Source of the DNA: Labyrinthula sp. Ha
Lineage: Eukaryota; Sar; Bigyra; Labyrinthulida; Labyrinthulaceae
DNA length: 64,000 bases
Assembly: GCA_015227615.1 (NCBI GenBank)
Contig: JAALGZ010000072.1
Location: 1 to 64,000 of the forward strand
Reading direction: 5' to 3'
Positions 11,318-21,129 of this stretch are shown piece after piece. Within the stretch, counting starts at the first letter, position 1, and each line of letters starts with the position of its first letter. A program made the translations under genes and the position numbers. The notes beneath the pieces were generated by a model that saw nothing but the letters and a program-made list of their open reading frames with translations, searched no databases and was not told where the DNA came from.

Positions 11318-14300
11318 AAAATAAAGTACAGAATAGGAGGAAGAAAAGAGCAAAGGTAATCAAGAAATACGCAAAGTGAACACATGCACAGAAAACAGAA
11401 AAGGGGGTGAAACAGGAATTGCTTGAAAAAATTTGAGAGTTAAATTTGGTTGTGGCAAGAAACCTTGCAACAAAAAAAAATAAATTAAGTTATGAATAGC
11501 ATGGTCTTGGCTGATTTAGGCCGATGAGAGCAAGGACAACCACTAAAACTCAAGGGTACGAAAACTTTTTCAACCTGTATTTCATAATTTTATCAAGAAA
11601 TATGTAAAGATAGACAGGTTTTTTAGAATGAGAAAAATGTTTTGCTCTGTCGTGTCGGTACCTAAATAATCTTTATGGTTTCAAGTTTGTCGCCTTAATG
11701 CTCTAAGATGAGCTTTGTGGTGGAACTATCGTGATCATGTCATGAAGTACGTTCAACTTTTTGCTCTATCAAACCTCAGGTTGGACCCTATCCTGAGTGC
11801 AAACTAGCACATCTTAAAAAATACTCCGGATAAATTAACTTAGAAGAAAAATGTTTCTTTAAGTGCTTTCTTTCTTGCAGCATGTTGATTGCAAAAGCAC
11901 AGTAACTGTTTCGTTCGGTCCATGTTTCCTCATCAAATCATTAAGGAATGTTAATAAAAAAATGAGGCCCAGTTTCTATGATAATAAGGTGTACTGTTTG
12001 TTTAAAAAGAAAATCCTACAAAGAAGTAGTTAAATATAATATTTTACTTCGTTAGTAGACTTGAGCTGGAAAGAAAAAAGAGAAATATAATCAGAAAAAT
12101 CTGTACCTGGAATGGATAGCGGAGCTTGAAAAAGCTTATTCCATGGTATAGAATTCACAAAGACCCCGCTCCCGATGATAAGCATATTGAATCAGTCAAA
12201 GGGACTTATAGTATGCGGTATTGAATACAGGACGTAATTTGAAACTTTTGAGATTTACCAATATCTTCTCTCTTAAATTAATCGAATGCTCATTGTCTGC
12301 ACTATTTACAATGCAAGTGACAGTTTCAGCTTCCATAATACTTAGAATAAGAAGATCAATCTAAACATAAGAAGAAAGAAGCATACATAGTGGTAATGTA
12401 CCCTATATAATCATTATATCTTTTTATTTCACCGAACTGCATTTTGCCAGTTATTAATTAGCCTGCACTATTTTAAAGCTTTTGCTTAATTGCAATTTTT
12501 ATCAGAAACCTTTTCTACGAATTAGCATACTCAACAGAGTAAAAGGTTTTTGGACAAAGGAATGATCAATGAAAACAGATTGAAGTATAGATAATATGTT
12601 TAGATATTAAGGTACTATATACAAAATTGGATAGCCTCTCTCTGCGAACTTTCCGTGAACCATCTTTAAAGACATACTCTTGTAAATGTTGTTTACAATG
12701 TACTTTAACTGTTGTGCTATAATTGACTAAGGTTTTAATGAAATATCGAAGAGTTTGATAAATTCATAACGAGTATTCTGAGGAGATGAAACAATGACCG
12801 GAGCTCTATGCATTCATATTTTTTCCTTCAGTATGTGAATATCTTCCCACGCACTGACGTTGCTCCGGATGTGTAGTCTATATTTAGAAATTTCAAAGGG
12901 GCGAAAGTTGTTTTGAATCGACCAGTTAGTCAATCACGAAGATAAGGTTTAAGGTTGAAAGAATTTGTTTGCTCTTTGGTGTTAATTCATTACTTGAGTA
13001 AATTCACTAATGTGACACTGTGTTGTTACTAATGTTAGAACTTTGAACATCAATGAAGTTCTTTGAGTTATTCTTCTTAAGACAAGTAGAGCATGTTATT
13101 AGCAGATTAGAGCAACAACAATGAGATATATTATAACCGAGGAGATTGTCTCAAATTTCATGTTAGATTCTGAGAATAACACCTCGAGTAAGTTGATTGT
13201 AAGACTTCTACACAATGTACTTAGAAGAGCATATTAACATGATTGGAGGTATTCTAGTATAGAGCAAAATAACTAAATGAGTATAATATGACTAGGCTAC
13301 AAATATATTTATAGCCGAAAATCAACAAATAAACAACAAAGTATGTCTTCTTATTCACTATGCTGAAAGTTAACAGACATATTAGTTTTTTGATCAGTTA
13401 TTTTTCGTTTTGTGTATGTTCTTGACATAGTCTCATCTGATTCAGTTGGAGGTTTTATTTAATTCTTGTAGAGGTTTTCGGTCAGGGTTTGTTCTTGTTT
13501 AGTTTGTGTTGTTTCTCCTGGCTGTTCATAAGCTCAGCATATAGGTTTGGCAGAATTTTCTTCTTGCTATATTGTTCAAGATGTGCTATTCTAGACGCTC
13601 CCAGTGATACAGGTAGCAGAATAACTTCTCCAGTCATCTGTAATTGCAGTAGGGTTTATGAAACTGCTTACTCTGTCACATAACTTCCAAGCTATGTTTA
13701 TATCTGACAGAGACATCACTTCGACATTAATGGTTTGAATAGGTTTTCGTGTTTTAATTCTTAAGTGTGAAAAAAATCTTTCCGAAAAAATAAACCATGA
13801 GTCATGACTTCTTAGAATGGTGAGCGCAAAACTAAACTTATTTTAAATGCTGTGTTTCTAAAATGCAACATGTTCTAAGAGCATGTAGTAAACAGTTTTA
13901 GTAAATAATAGGTAATTTTTGAAAAAGTAGCTATCATATGCCCATTGCATAGTCATACTAGAAACGGTGCTCCCGACAGTATTAACTCCACTATCCTTTT
14001 GCTTAGGGCGATGCCATAACCATTTTTTGAGGAACCGTATACTTTTTAGTTCATTTCGTTGCAACTACTATAGTATCGAAATGTACTCCAGCCTCCTTCT
14101 CTGTTTTCTCCATAGCCCAACCTGATCTAATGCACGAAGAGATATTTTACCGGAATGATTTAACAACTTATTCTTGATATTTTTTTAGATAATTGTCCCC
14201 TTTTATCCCACGTAAAGAGACCAAACGTTAGGATGCAATCGTCGATCTCATTTGAATCTAAAAAACAGAGTTAATATAGCCAAAATCCATATTCATGCGT

Positions 14301-15990
14301 TTGGATTTACCACTTTTTTAAATTTGTCTGGTAGGCTGTCTAATCGCCAGTACGATGATATAGCTATACCGTTAAGTTACAACTACGATATAGACATCAC
14401 AGATGTAACATGAGCTGCGTCTAAGTGATAAGCCATAGTATCAGATATTTAAAATGTCATCAAAGACCAAGGGGAATAATTTTGATTCTGAAATATATTC
14501 CAGAGAAGTGTCTTTACAATCTGCTTTTGCAATATGTTACACCGCTCTGTATAATATGGAATATTTTTTTTCATTTAGTTGGAAAATCCAAAATTTTGGC
14601 CAAAAAGATTCTCAAACTTTATCTTAGCTAAGCATGTAAGGACTATGAAAACAACAATAACCTTCTTGGGCCCTTTTGTCACCAAATCTCTTCCCTTAGC
14701 CCTTAGGTATTTTCTATTTAGATGGACTCAAGACAGTAATAGTATGAAAAACCGTTTCTTTCCTCTTACAGGTTGATATGAGGCTTGGACTGAATGTCTT
14801 TTGCTGACTCTTACAAAATTTGCTACTCTATGCTATATATATCATATTCGAGGGTAATTAAATTTGGGGAATTAACAATGCCATTTGTTGTGGTTTTGTA
14901 TAATAATCTGTTTCAGCTATGGAAGTAATTATCTGGATGCACCATAATATCGATTTGATTGTTATAAGTATGTTATGGTATGGAATTGTTACCGGAATAA
15001 CGGTAGAGAAACGAATCTTCTTGAGGTGCGATATTAACGTTGTTTTTAGTTTTTGTAAAAAAAAAGAAGCGGTTAAGCATATATAAAAAAAAAAGAGAGA
15101 AAGTTATAAGTGAATTTGAAGAGAGAAGTTTATTGATTTCGTGTTTAATTGAGCCCTATTTTTTTGGATCTGAGGTTTTGTATAAGGTCTAAGTTGTGTT
15201 AACGATTGGTTTTTTCTTCCGCGGACGTCTTAAGAGTAAATTACAGGAAGACATTCAGTGCATTGCAACAAGAGTCACCTGTAGAACATGCGGGACTGAT
15301 GAAATAATATAGGTAGAGCAACAGAACTAGAAGTGATGCATTGGATAAGGAACTGTGTCTGGCTCCATATCTACTGTCTCTTAAACCCCACGTCAGATGC
15401 TTTGGCTTCCATTAATTCCCAACAAATATGTTTTCAGCTTAAGATACGACATAGGACTTTTCAACATTCTATGTAATATTTAGTATTCCAGGTACTGGCG
15501 ACAGGGAGTCGAGTATATCTTTTTCTATTAAATTTGCCTAAGATGGATGTTCCCTATACTGAGGTGTATATTTTTTCCACAAAAGGCAGAAGACAACACG
15601 TCATCAAGAACAAAAAACTTTTTCTTTTCGCTCCTCGTTGTATAGAAAACAGGAAGCTAAGAATAATTAAATGTAATGAAACATATTTCAGCTGTTGAGC
15701 TTCCTAGAGATTTATCTTATTTTACTCGTGTATCAGTCGTAACAGTAGTTCATCACATGAATGAAAAACAAAAAGGAAACTGATTAGAAAAATAAAGGCT
15801 TATTCATTCTTGAACTGCGTATAATCAACTTAAAATGAGTTGATTTTCCTCCGTGTATGGCTCACTTTCTCAAAGCTTTGGAAGTGGATCAAGACGGTTG
15901 CAAGACAACAACCTGCTCACTCTTACTAAAACAGGGTTCTCAAGATTAGCAACTAGTTTTAAGATAACACAATACAAAATAAACAACAAC
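11318..15990. other. Intergenic region, nothing recognised
   Basis: About 4.7 kb without a supported gene. Open frames at 13.5, 13.9 and 14.4-14.8 kb are short and show no domain or targeting signal. The right end is the 3' flank of the minus-strand EF-hand gene and holds the repeated 16-mer reported in the findings. Confidence 0.5.
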
Positions 15991-17058
15991 CTACTCACCA
16001 CTACAATCTGCACAACGTATACACAAGCACTTACTAAAAAGATCACAATCGTATACAGCTTTGTGACTGCGATATCCAGTATGTTTCTCACATACAACTC
16101 TAGAACATCTTCCACATAAGTGCTTAAACCAGTGCTTTCTTTTTCCACATATATAACAATCTTTCATTTCATCAAATTCAAATTCCTTCTTAACTAATCG
16201 ATTCAGCTTACTCTCCTGCCAAAATTTACGTTTCACTTTTTTCCACAAATATTTCCCACTCCTTGTTGCGCGATGTTTGCCTACCCCACTAGATAACCGT
16301 CTAGGAGAGGATCGGCGACGCTTCAGTGGCTCAGAAGAAACAGAGACATCGTCATGAAGGAGTTTGCTTGGAGGTACTTGAGACTTTGCAGCTTCGCATC
16401 TTTCTTTGCTTTCAGCGCTTTTAAAGAACTTGTATTTTACTTTGTGTATCCTTCCATGTTTTATTACCGCAAGAGATATCACATAGGAAAATATAATGCT
16501 CAGCACTGGTATAAAAATATCTTCAAAACAAAAAACAATTAGTTTCCAAAAAACAGAATGTGGGAGCTGTTTCTCATAGGGACCAAAAATTGCATCTGCT
16601 GTAGTTCTCATTATTCTTTTCCTATCCAGCAACTTCGCAATCCCTATTTCTTGCAATATTATATCTCCTTGATTTGGAATCAACACCTCTAACAGATCAT
16701 GCGCTGTAAATTTATGTGCTAGAACATTTGGACAGAATTCTGACAGATTCCTGTTGTTAAAAAACTCACATACATCAGCAGGATCATCTAAATTCAGATA
16801 TTTTAGCCTAGAGGTGAGAAATGAATCTAAATCTGAAAGTTGAATGCCTTCTGAAGGATCTGAGAGTTTACTCAAGCCATAAAAGATTTCAGTGTGGGCA
16901 CGGTTAAAGTTGTTCATGAAGCCTTTGAACTCAGTCGTAAGTATTGTACCATCATTATTCGCATCTGCATGGAAGAATAACTTGCTAAAGGTTTTCCGTG
17001 GATTGGTTGCACAGATGCTACGCGTAATAATGAGAAAAAGTGTTGCTCTTATCAACAT
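15991..17058 (-). CDS. Membrane protein with EF-hand domain, one TM and C-terminal zinc finger
   Basis: The first ATG in the frame is at 17058 and gives 355 residues; an upstream TTG is an unlikely start. Residues 1-17 look like a signal peptide. A canonical EF-hand loop follows at 32-43 (D32, N34, D36, T38, L40, E43), with a second degenerate one near 67-78. A transmembrane segment spans about 176-199. The region after it is basic and serine-rich (KRRRSSPRR near 247). It ends in a Cys-rich module with Cys at 301, 304, 315, 318, 323, 338, 344, 346, 349 and 352 and His at 313 and 326, a FYVE/RING-like zinc finger. The predicted topology puts the calcium-binding part in the lumen or outside and the zinc finger in the cytosol. 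I do not recognise the family. It shares a 110-bp promoter region with ADAT2. Confidence 0.75.
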   Translation of the reverse strand: MLIRATLFLIITRSICATNPRKTFSKLFFHADANNDGTILTTEFKGFMNNFNRAHTEIFYGLSKLSDPSEGIQLSDLDSFLTSRLKYLNLDDPADVCEFFNNRNLSEFCPNVLAHKFTAHDLLEVLIPNQGDIILQEIGIAKLLDRKRIMRTTADAIFGPYEKQLPHSVFWKLIVFCFEDIFIPVLSIIFSYVISLAVIKHGRIHKVKYKFFKSAESKERCEAAKSQVPPSKLLHDDVSVSSEPLKRRRSSPRRLSSGVGKHRATRSGKYLWKKVKRKFWQESKLNRLVKKEFEFDEMKDCYICGKRKHWFKHLCGRCSRVVCEKHTGYRSHKAVYDCDLFSKCLCIRCADCSGE

Positions 17059-17168
17059 CAAGGTGATCTGGCAACGATTCTGATTCTCTATCAGCACAGT
17101 AATGCCATACTGCAAAGTAATAACTGCGTGAAAGGAACTAGTGTTGCTTTACCACAGATTTTCACTCC
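17059..17168. promoter_or_regulatory. Shared bidirectional promoter region
   Basis: The 110 bp between the divergent start codons of the EF-hand gene (-) and ADAT2 (+) must hold both 5' UTRs and promoters. I see no TATA box or repeated motif. Confidence 0.5.
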
Positions 17169-17756
17169 ATGACTTTTTCAGAAGAAGAAATTGTCTTTTA
17201 CATGCTGCGAGCACTAAAACTAGCAGAGGAGGCTCTGGATCAGCGAGAAGTAGCTGTTGGATGTATTTTTACTAAATATGAATGCTACAAAAGTATGAGT
17301 ACTGCTCCTTTGGATAACAGAAAGCTTAAGGATTCTAATCTGCAGGCTCTGGAACGCTCGTTGCAACCTCTTGAGAACAAGCTGGGGAAAGTGGTTTCAT
17401 GGGGTCGAAACAGAGTAAACGAAACATCTAATGCTATCTACCATGCAGAAGTTGTCGCCGCACAATTAGCAAAGGATAATGAAATAGATCTAACAAATTC
17501 TTACGTTTTTGTCACCTGTGAACCATGTGTCATGTGCGCGGATCTACTGAATCAACTTGGCGTAAAACAAGTTTATTATTTATGCAAGAATGAAAGATTT
17601 GGAGGTTGCGGATCAGTGATGGAAATAAATAACTTTCCTGCAACTTCTTTCCATAATTCACAGAATAAAAAACTAAAGCAACTTGCAACGTATTCGATTA
17701 ATCTACTTCGTGAGTTTTTCAGTCGAGGAAATCCCAATACAAAAATTATAAATTAG
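17169..17756 (+). CDS. ADAT2: tRNA-specific adenosine-34 deaminase catalytic subunit (ADAT2/Tad2)
   Basis: A 195-residue single-exon protein. The zinc-dependent deaminase site is plain: YHAEVVA carries the zinc-binding His and catalytic Glu (about 97-99), and CEPCVMCA carries the PCxxC zinc cysteines (about 119-122). NRVNETSNA and KNERFGGCGSV are strongly ADAT2-like, as is the C-terminus (LLREFF, NPN). In other eukaryotes ADAT2 pairs with ADAT3 to convert A34 to inosine in tRNA anticodons. An insertion of about 40 residues (about 37-77) interrupts the usual VGCIF-to-GRN segment and reads as low-complexity linker. The last coding bases overlap the convergent neighbour's end by 11 nt. Confidence 0.92.
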   Translation: MTFSEEEIVFYMLRALKLAEEALDQREVAVGCIFTKYECYKSMSTAPLDNRKLKDSNLQALERSLQPLENKLGKVVSWGRNRVNETSNAIYHAEVVAAQLAKDNEIDLTNSYVFVTCEPCVMCADLLNQLGVKQVYYLCKNERFGGCGSVMEINNFPATSFHNSQNKKLKQLATYSINLLREFFSRGNPNTKIIN

Positions 17757-18459
17757 CCAGTTTTCTAAGGTGTCTCTGTTTTTCCTTGTTGAACAGTTTT
17801 AACTCCTTTACAAACCAGTTAACAGAAGCTGTTAAACATATACACAGTAGTGAGATAACAACAGAGTGAATTCCTAGGGATGCAATAAATTCGTTTTCAG
17901 GTTCAAAAAAATAAAGTCGAAGCAGAATTATAGAAAAACCCAGTAGAAAAGTATCAAAAAATAGTAAGATTATTTTGTTCTTCAACGGATCAAGAAAGTC
18001 ACGAAATTTCCGCAAAGATTCATTTTCATCTAGGTAGATAGATATTTTAAGCGTACTAAGATCTGAAGATGCTTCATTACATATAATTTCTTGCTTGGAT
18101 TTAACGTTTTCGAAACCAATTATTTCACCTACTGAAATCGTCTCAATCCCCTTCCTAAAGATGTAGTTAACTTCTTCGAGGTTTTGTTCAGAAATTTCTG
18201 TATCTGCTGAAGATAATAGTATAAGCAAATTAAGCTTTCCGTTTTGTGATAATCTTTTTGTGGCCTCTTCTTCATTCTTGAGCTCCAAATTACATCTTGT
18301 ACACAAGGTTATGTTCTTGTCCACTTTTTCAAGCAAAAAATCAAACAGTTCATTTTCTTGCTTCTGGTTATCAGCTAAAAGCAGTGAATATATACATACC
18401 AAGCCACTTCTTTCCTTGAGTAGTTCATTCAGCACTTGTTTCACACTGTTCCTAATCAT
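17746..18459 (-). CDS. Unrecognised protein with two C-terminal transmembrane segments
   Basis: 237 residues from an ATG at 18459. The first 155 residues are soluble and charged, with alternating hydrophobic and charged stretches (GKLNLLILLSSAD near 74-86) that suggest an alpha/beta fold. CTRC lies at about 53-56. Two hydrophobic segments at about 162-182 and 194-216 form a hairpin, followed by a basic tail (KEKQRHLRKL). That layout fits an organelle or ER membrane protein with both ends in the cytosol. I recognise no family. It overlaps ADAT2 tail to tail and faces FZR1 across 126 bp. Its place between conserved genes and its intact 238-codon frame argue that it is real. Confidence 0.72.
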   Translation of the reverse strand: MIRNSVKQVLNELLKERSGLVCIYSLLLADNQKQENELFDFLLEKVDKNITLCTRCNLELKNEEEATKRLSQNGKLNLLILLSSADTEISEQNLEEVNYIFRKGIETISVGEIIGFENVKSKQEIICNEASSDLSTLKISIYLDENESLRKFRDFLDPLKNKIILLFFDTFLLGFSIILLRLYFFEPENEFIASLGIHSVVISLLCICLTASVNWFVKELKLFNKEKQRHLRKLANL

Positions 18460-18585
18460 GTTGATTTCTTGTAGCTTGTGTCGTTTTCCTTAAAGTGGCC
18501 ACATGGCCAACCTGTTTTGGGCAATTCACGAAAAAGAAATTTGCGAATTCTAAAACAAAAGAAGAGGAAAACACCTGGTTGCTCA
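18460..18585. promoter_or_regulatory. Shared promoter region of the two-TM gene and FZR1
   Basis: 126 bp separate the divergent ATGs at 18459 (-) and 18586 (+). The FZR1 frame is open upstream to 18478 but has no ATG there, so ATG 18586 is taken as the start. Confidence 0.45.
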
Positions 18586-20447
18586 ATGACAGGGTTCTCT
18601 GCTTCAGCTTGTCCAAGAAGTCCCGGGAAAGGTTTACATAGTAGCTATGCCGCACGGTTGCGGACGCCACAAACATCTAGAAGTCATTCATTTGAGGATC
18701 GACGGAGTTCAAATATCTTTTCGACCCTACCAGAGGAGAAGGAACCAGGGAACATGCTAAACACACAGATACCCAGGAACTCACATCACCTTCAGTCATT
18801 TTCACCTGATCAAGGCACTTATGAAGATCGCCTCCTTCCATCTAGAGATAGTGAAGATCTGCAAACATCGTTCGATCTGCTCTCTGAGGAGCATTTGAAA
18901 ACGCCAATCAAACAGCTTCAGTCTAGACGAAAACCAAAGATTAACGTCACGGGTATCAAATTTTCAGCAGAGCCTGGACTGGGATCTCCAGAAAATAGCC
19001 AAGATATAGATTCAAATACAGACTCACCGAATAACGAAAGGAATGCTCATTTATACAATCAGATTCTTCGAACCGAGCTCCTTGGACCGAGTTTCCAGAG
19101 TGACAGAACTCCTTGTTCTCCGTCATCTTTAAAAACTCCTGAATCTAAGGTATCAGCTAAGAATGCGTTGAGGCGGAAGCGAATGATAAAAAAGAGATTT
19201 GATCCAAGACAGTGTAAAGGCATCAAGAGAAACCTCTTCCAATTCAAAGGTAGTTCAGAAAAGCCTAAAATCCGAACAGATTTCTTGCGAGCCTCTACCG
19301 AATACGCACTGAGTCCGTTGTCTTCCTTATCAAATACTCCAGTCATTAGTGAATCCTATTTGAATCAACAGTTTAACTCAAAACCTCGAAGAAAGATTCC
19401 TAAGATGCCTTTTAAGATCTTAGATGCTCCAAGTTTGAAAGATGACTTTTATTTAAACTTAATGGATTGGTCTAGTCAAAATGTACTTGGGGTTGGGTTA
19501 CATCAGTCCGTCTACCTTTGGAATGGTACTACTTCTAAAGTTTCCAAGTTACTTGATCTGAGTGTTCTAAATCCTACAGAAAAAAGCAACGAAGTCACAT
19601 CTGTCTGTTGGAACCCTGGGGGCACAGAGTTAGCTGTAGGTACAAGAAAAGGAAAAATTCAACTTTGGGATGTTGAGAAGCAGCAGTTAATTCGAATAAT
19701 GGAAGGACACGGAAGCAGAGTTGGGGCTTTAGCTTGGGCTCCTGTTACGAACGAAAGCTCAGTTGGAAGTCTAGTTTCTGGTAGTCGAGATAAAACAATT
19801 GGTAAGAGGGATGTTCGAAGCAAGAATGACCTGGTCACAAGATTACTTGGACATCAACAAGAAGTTTGTGGCTTGCGCTGGTCATTTGACGGTGAACAAG
19901 TATTTTATTTTTCTATGGTTTTATCTTATAGCTTGCCTCAGGTGGAAATGACAACATGCTTATGGTATGGGATAAGAAATCTACACAGTATGGTGCTGTT
20001 TGTCGTTTTTCTGAACATAAAGCGGCTGTGAAAGCTATAGCATGGTCTCCCCATCAAAAGGGTCTGCTATGCTCTGGTGGTGGTACTGCGGATAGATGCA
20101 TACGTTTTTGGAATACCTTGGAGTCTCCAGGACGCTGTCTCTCTTGCTATGATACAGGTTCTCAAGTTTGTAATCTCGTATGGGCGAAAAATGTCAATGA
20201 AGTAGTTTCAACACATGGGTTTTCACTGAATCAGGTGATTGTCTGGTCATACCCAAAGATGAGAAAGGTTGCAACCCTAACTGGACATTCAATGAGAGTA
20301 TTATTCCTGGCTAACTCGCCTGATGGAGAGACTATTGTCACAGGTGCAGGTGATGAGACCTTACGGTTTTGGAGCGTTTTTCCGGGTACAAAGAGAGAGA
20401 GATTGAGCAATTCTGCCCTTTTCCCACAGCCAGGAGAGCTTAGGTAG
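18586..20447 (+). CDS. FZR1: APC/C co-activator Cdh1/FZR1 (WD40 repeats), two exons
   Basis: The exons are 18586-19899 and 19932-20447, split by a 32-nt GT...TAG intron. Splicing joins SFDGEQ to LASGGNDN, restoring the conserved WD40 strand and giving 609 residues. The protein activates the anaphase-promoting complex and recruits destruction-box and KEN-box substrates in late mitosis and G1. The C-box is DRLLPSR (81-87). NELLG-like RTELLGPSF follows, and a seven-bladed WD40 propeller runs from about residue 290. GGGTADRCIRFWNT, DTGSQVCNL and TGAGDETLRFW identify FZR1/Cdh1 rather than a generic WD40 protein. Two oddities: an N-terminal region longer than the usual roughly 170 residues, and a C-terminus ending Leu-Arg where the family's APC-binding tail ends Ile-Arg. 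The gene converges on NOP10. Confidence 0.93.
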
Positions 20448-20532
20448 TAAGAGCCAATTTTGTATGTGTAAACAGATTAAACACTAATATGTTTCGAGTC
20501 AATTTTGAACATTAAGAACATTGTGTTTCTAA

Positions 20533-20727
20533 TCAAAGCACAGGCTGAGGTTGTTGGTGCAGCAGCATCTTGTATCTTTTCTTTGTAGCCACACGAAACT
20601 TTGACATCTTATCATCTGGGGAAAAGCGCGCTGGGTGAGCACTTTCACAAATAGTTCCATCATCTAATTTTCGTTTTAAGGTGTAAACTCGTTTACCCTC
20701 ATCGTTCAAGTAGTACATCAGCAACAT
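20533..20727 (-). CDS. NOP10: H/ACA snoRNP subunit NOP10
   Basis: A 64-residue protein, exactly the family's usual size. The start [18 protein letters not shown] matches the NOP10 zinc-ribbon-like N-terminus, though the eukaryotic form lacks the archaeal zinc cysteines. [12 protein letters not shown], the following KKRYKMLL and the QQPQP end are diagnostic. NOP10 binds Cbf5/dyskerin in box H/ACA particles that make pseudouridine in rRNA and snRNA. The gene lies tail to tail with FZR1 (85 bp between coding ends) and head to head with the SNARE gene (66 bp between starts). Confidence 0.95.
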   Translation of the reverse strand: MLLMYYLNDEGKRVYTLKRKLDDGTICESAHPARFSPDDKMSKFRVATKKRYKMLLHQQPQPVL

Positions 20728-20793
20728 TTTCTTGCTTTGTGTTCTTGGTTTGCTCTCTTAGCGGTTCAGAGCGATTGCCCAAAATAAAATAAA
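20728..20793. promoter_or_regulatory. 66-bp shared promoter of NOP10 and the SNARE gene
   Basis: Only 66 bp separate the two divergent ATGs. Both 5' UTRs must be very short or overlap. No motif is recognised. Confidence 0.5.
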
Positions 20794-21129
20794 ATGAAGA
20801 AAGATGTTTTTGAAGAGCAAGACAGTCTATTAAAAAAACAGGAAGAGCATCTCGAACTTTTATTGGAAGAAGGCTTGACGCCTTTGAAGGAGAAATTAAT
20901 CACAATATCTAATGAAATAAACGAACAAGATAAAATAATTGACATAGTTGACGAAGATACAACTCGGTATTATCTTTTCTAAATGTAAGAGTTTAGAGTT
21001 GGGGAAGGGTTAAGAGAACAAAGTGAAAAATCAAAACAGGTTAGCGAAGTATCTTCAGTATGGAGACTTCAATGTGTATCACTCATTTTGTTTGTGGTTC
21101 TGGTTTTTCTAATTCTGAACAAGCTATAG
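20794..21129 (+). CDS. Small Qc/Bet1-type SNARE with C-terminal anchor, two exons
   Basis: The exons are 20794-20966 and 20997-21129, joined across a 30-nt GT...TAG intron that contains an in-frame TAA. The spliced protein has 101 residues. Nearly all of residues 10-75 is a heptad-repeat SNARE motif. EINEQDKIIDIVDED places Gln45 at the zero layer, aligning with the EVKTQNKLLAEMD part of Bet1 and the matching part of syntaxin-6/8. A tail anchor follows (about 80-100, LQCVSLILFVVLVFLILNKL). There is no folded N-terminal domain. It should act in membrane fusion at the Golgi or endosome; Bet1-like and syntaxin-6/8-like assignments cannot be separated. Without intron removal the protein loses half its motif and its anchor. 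Confidence 0.82.
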
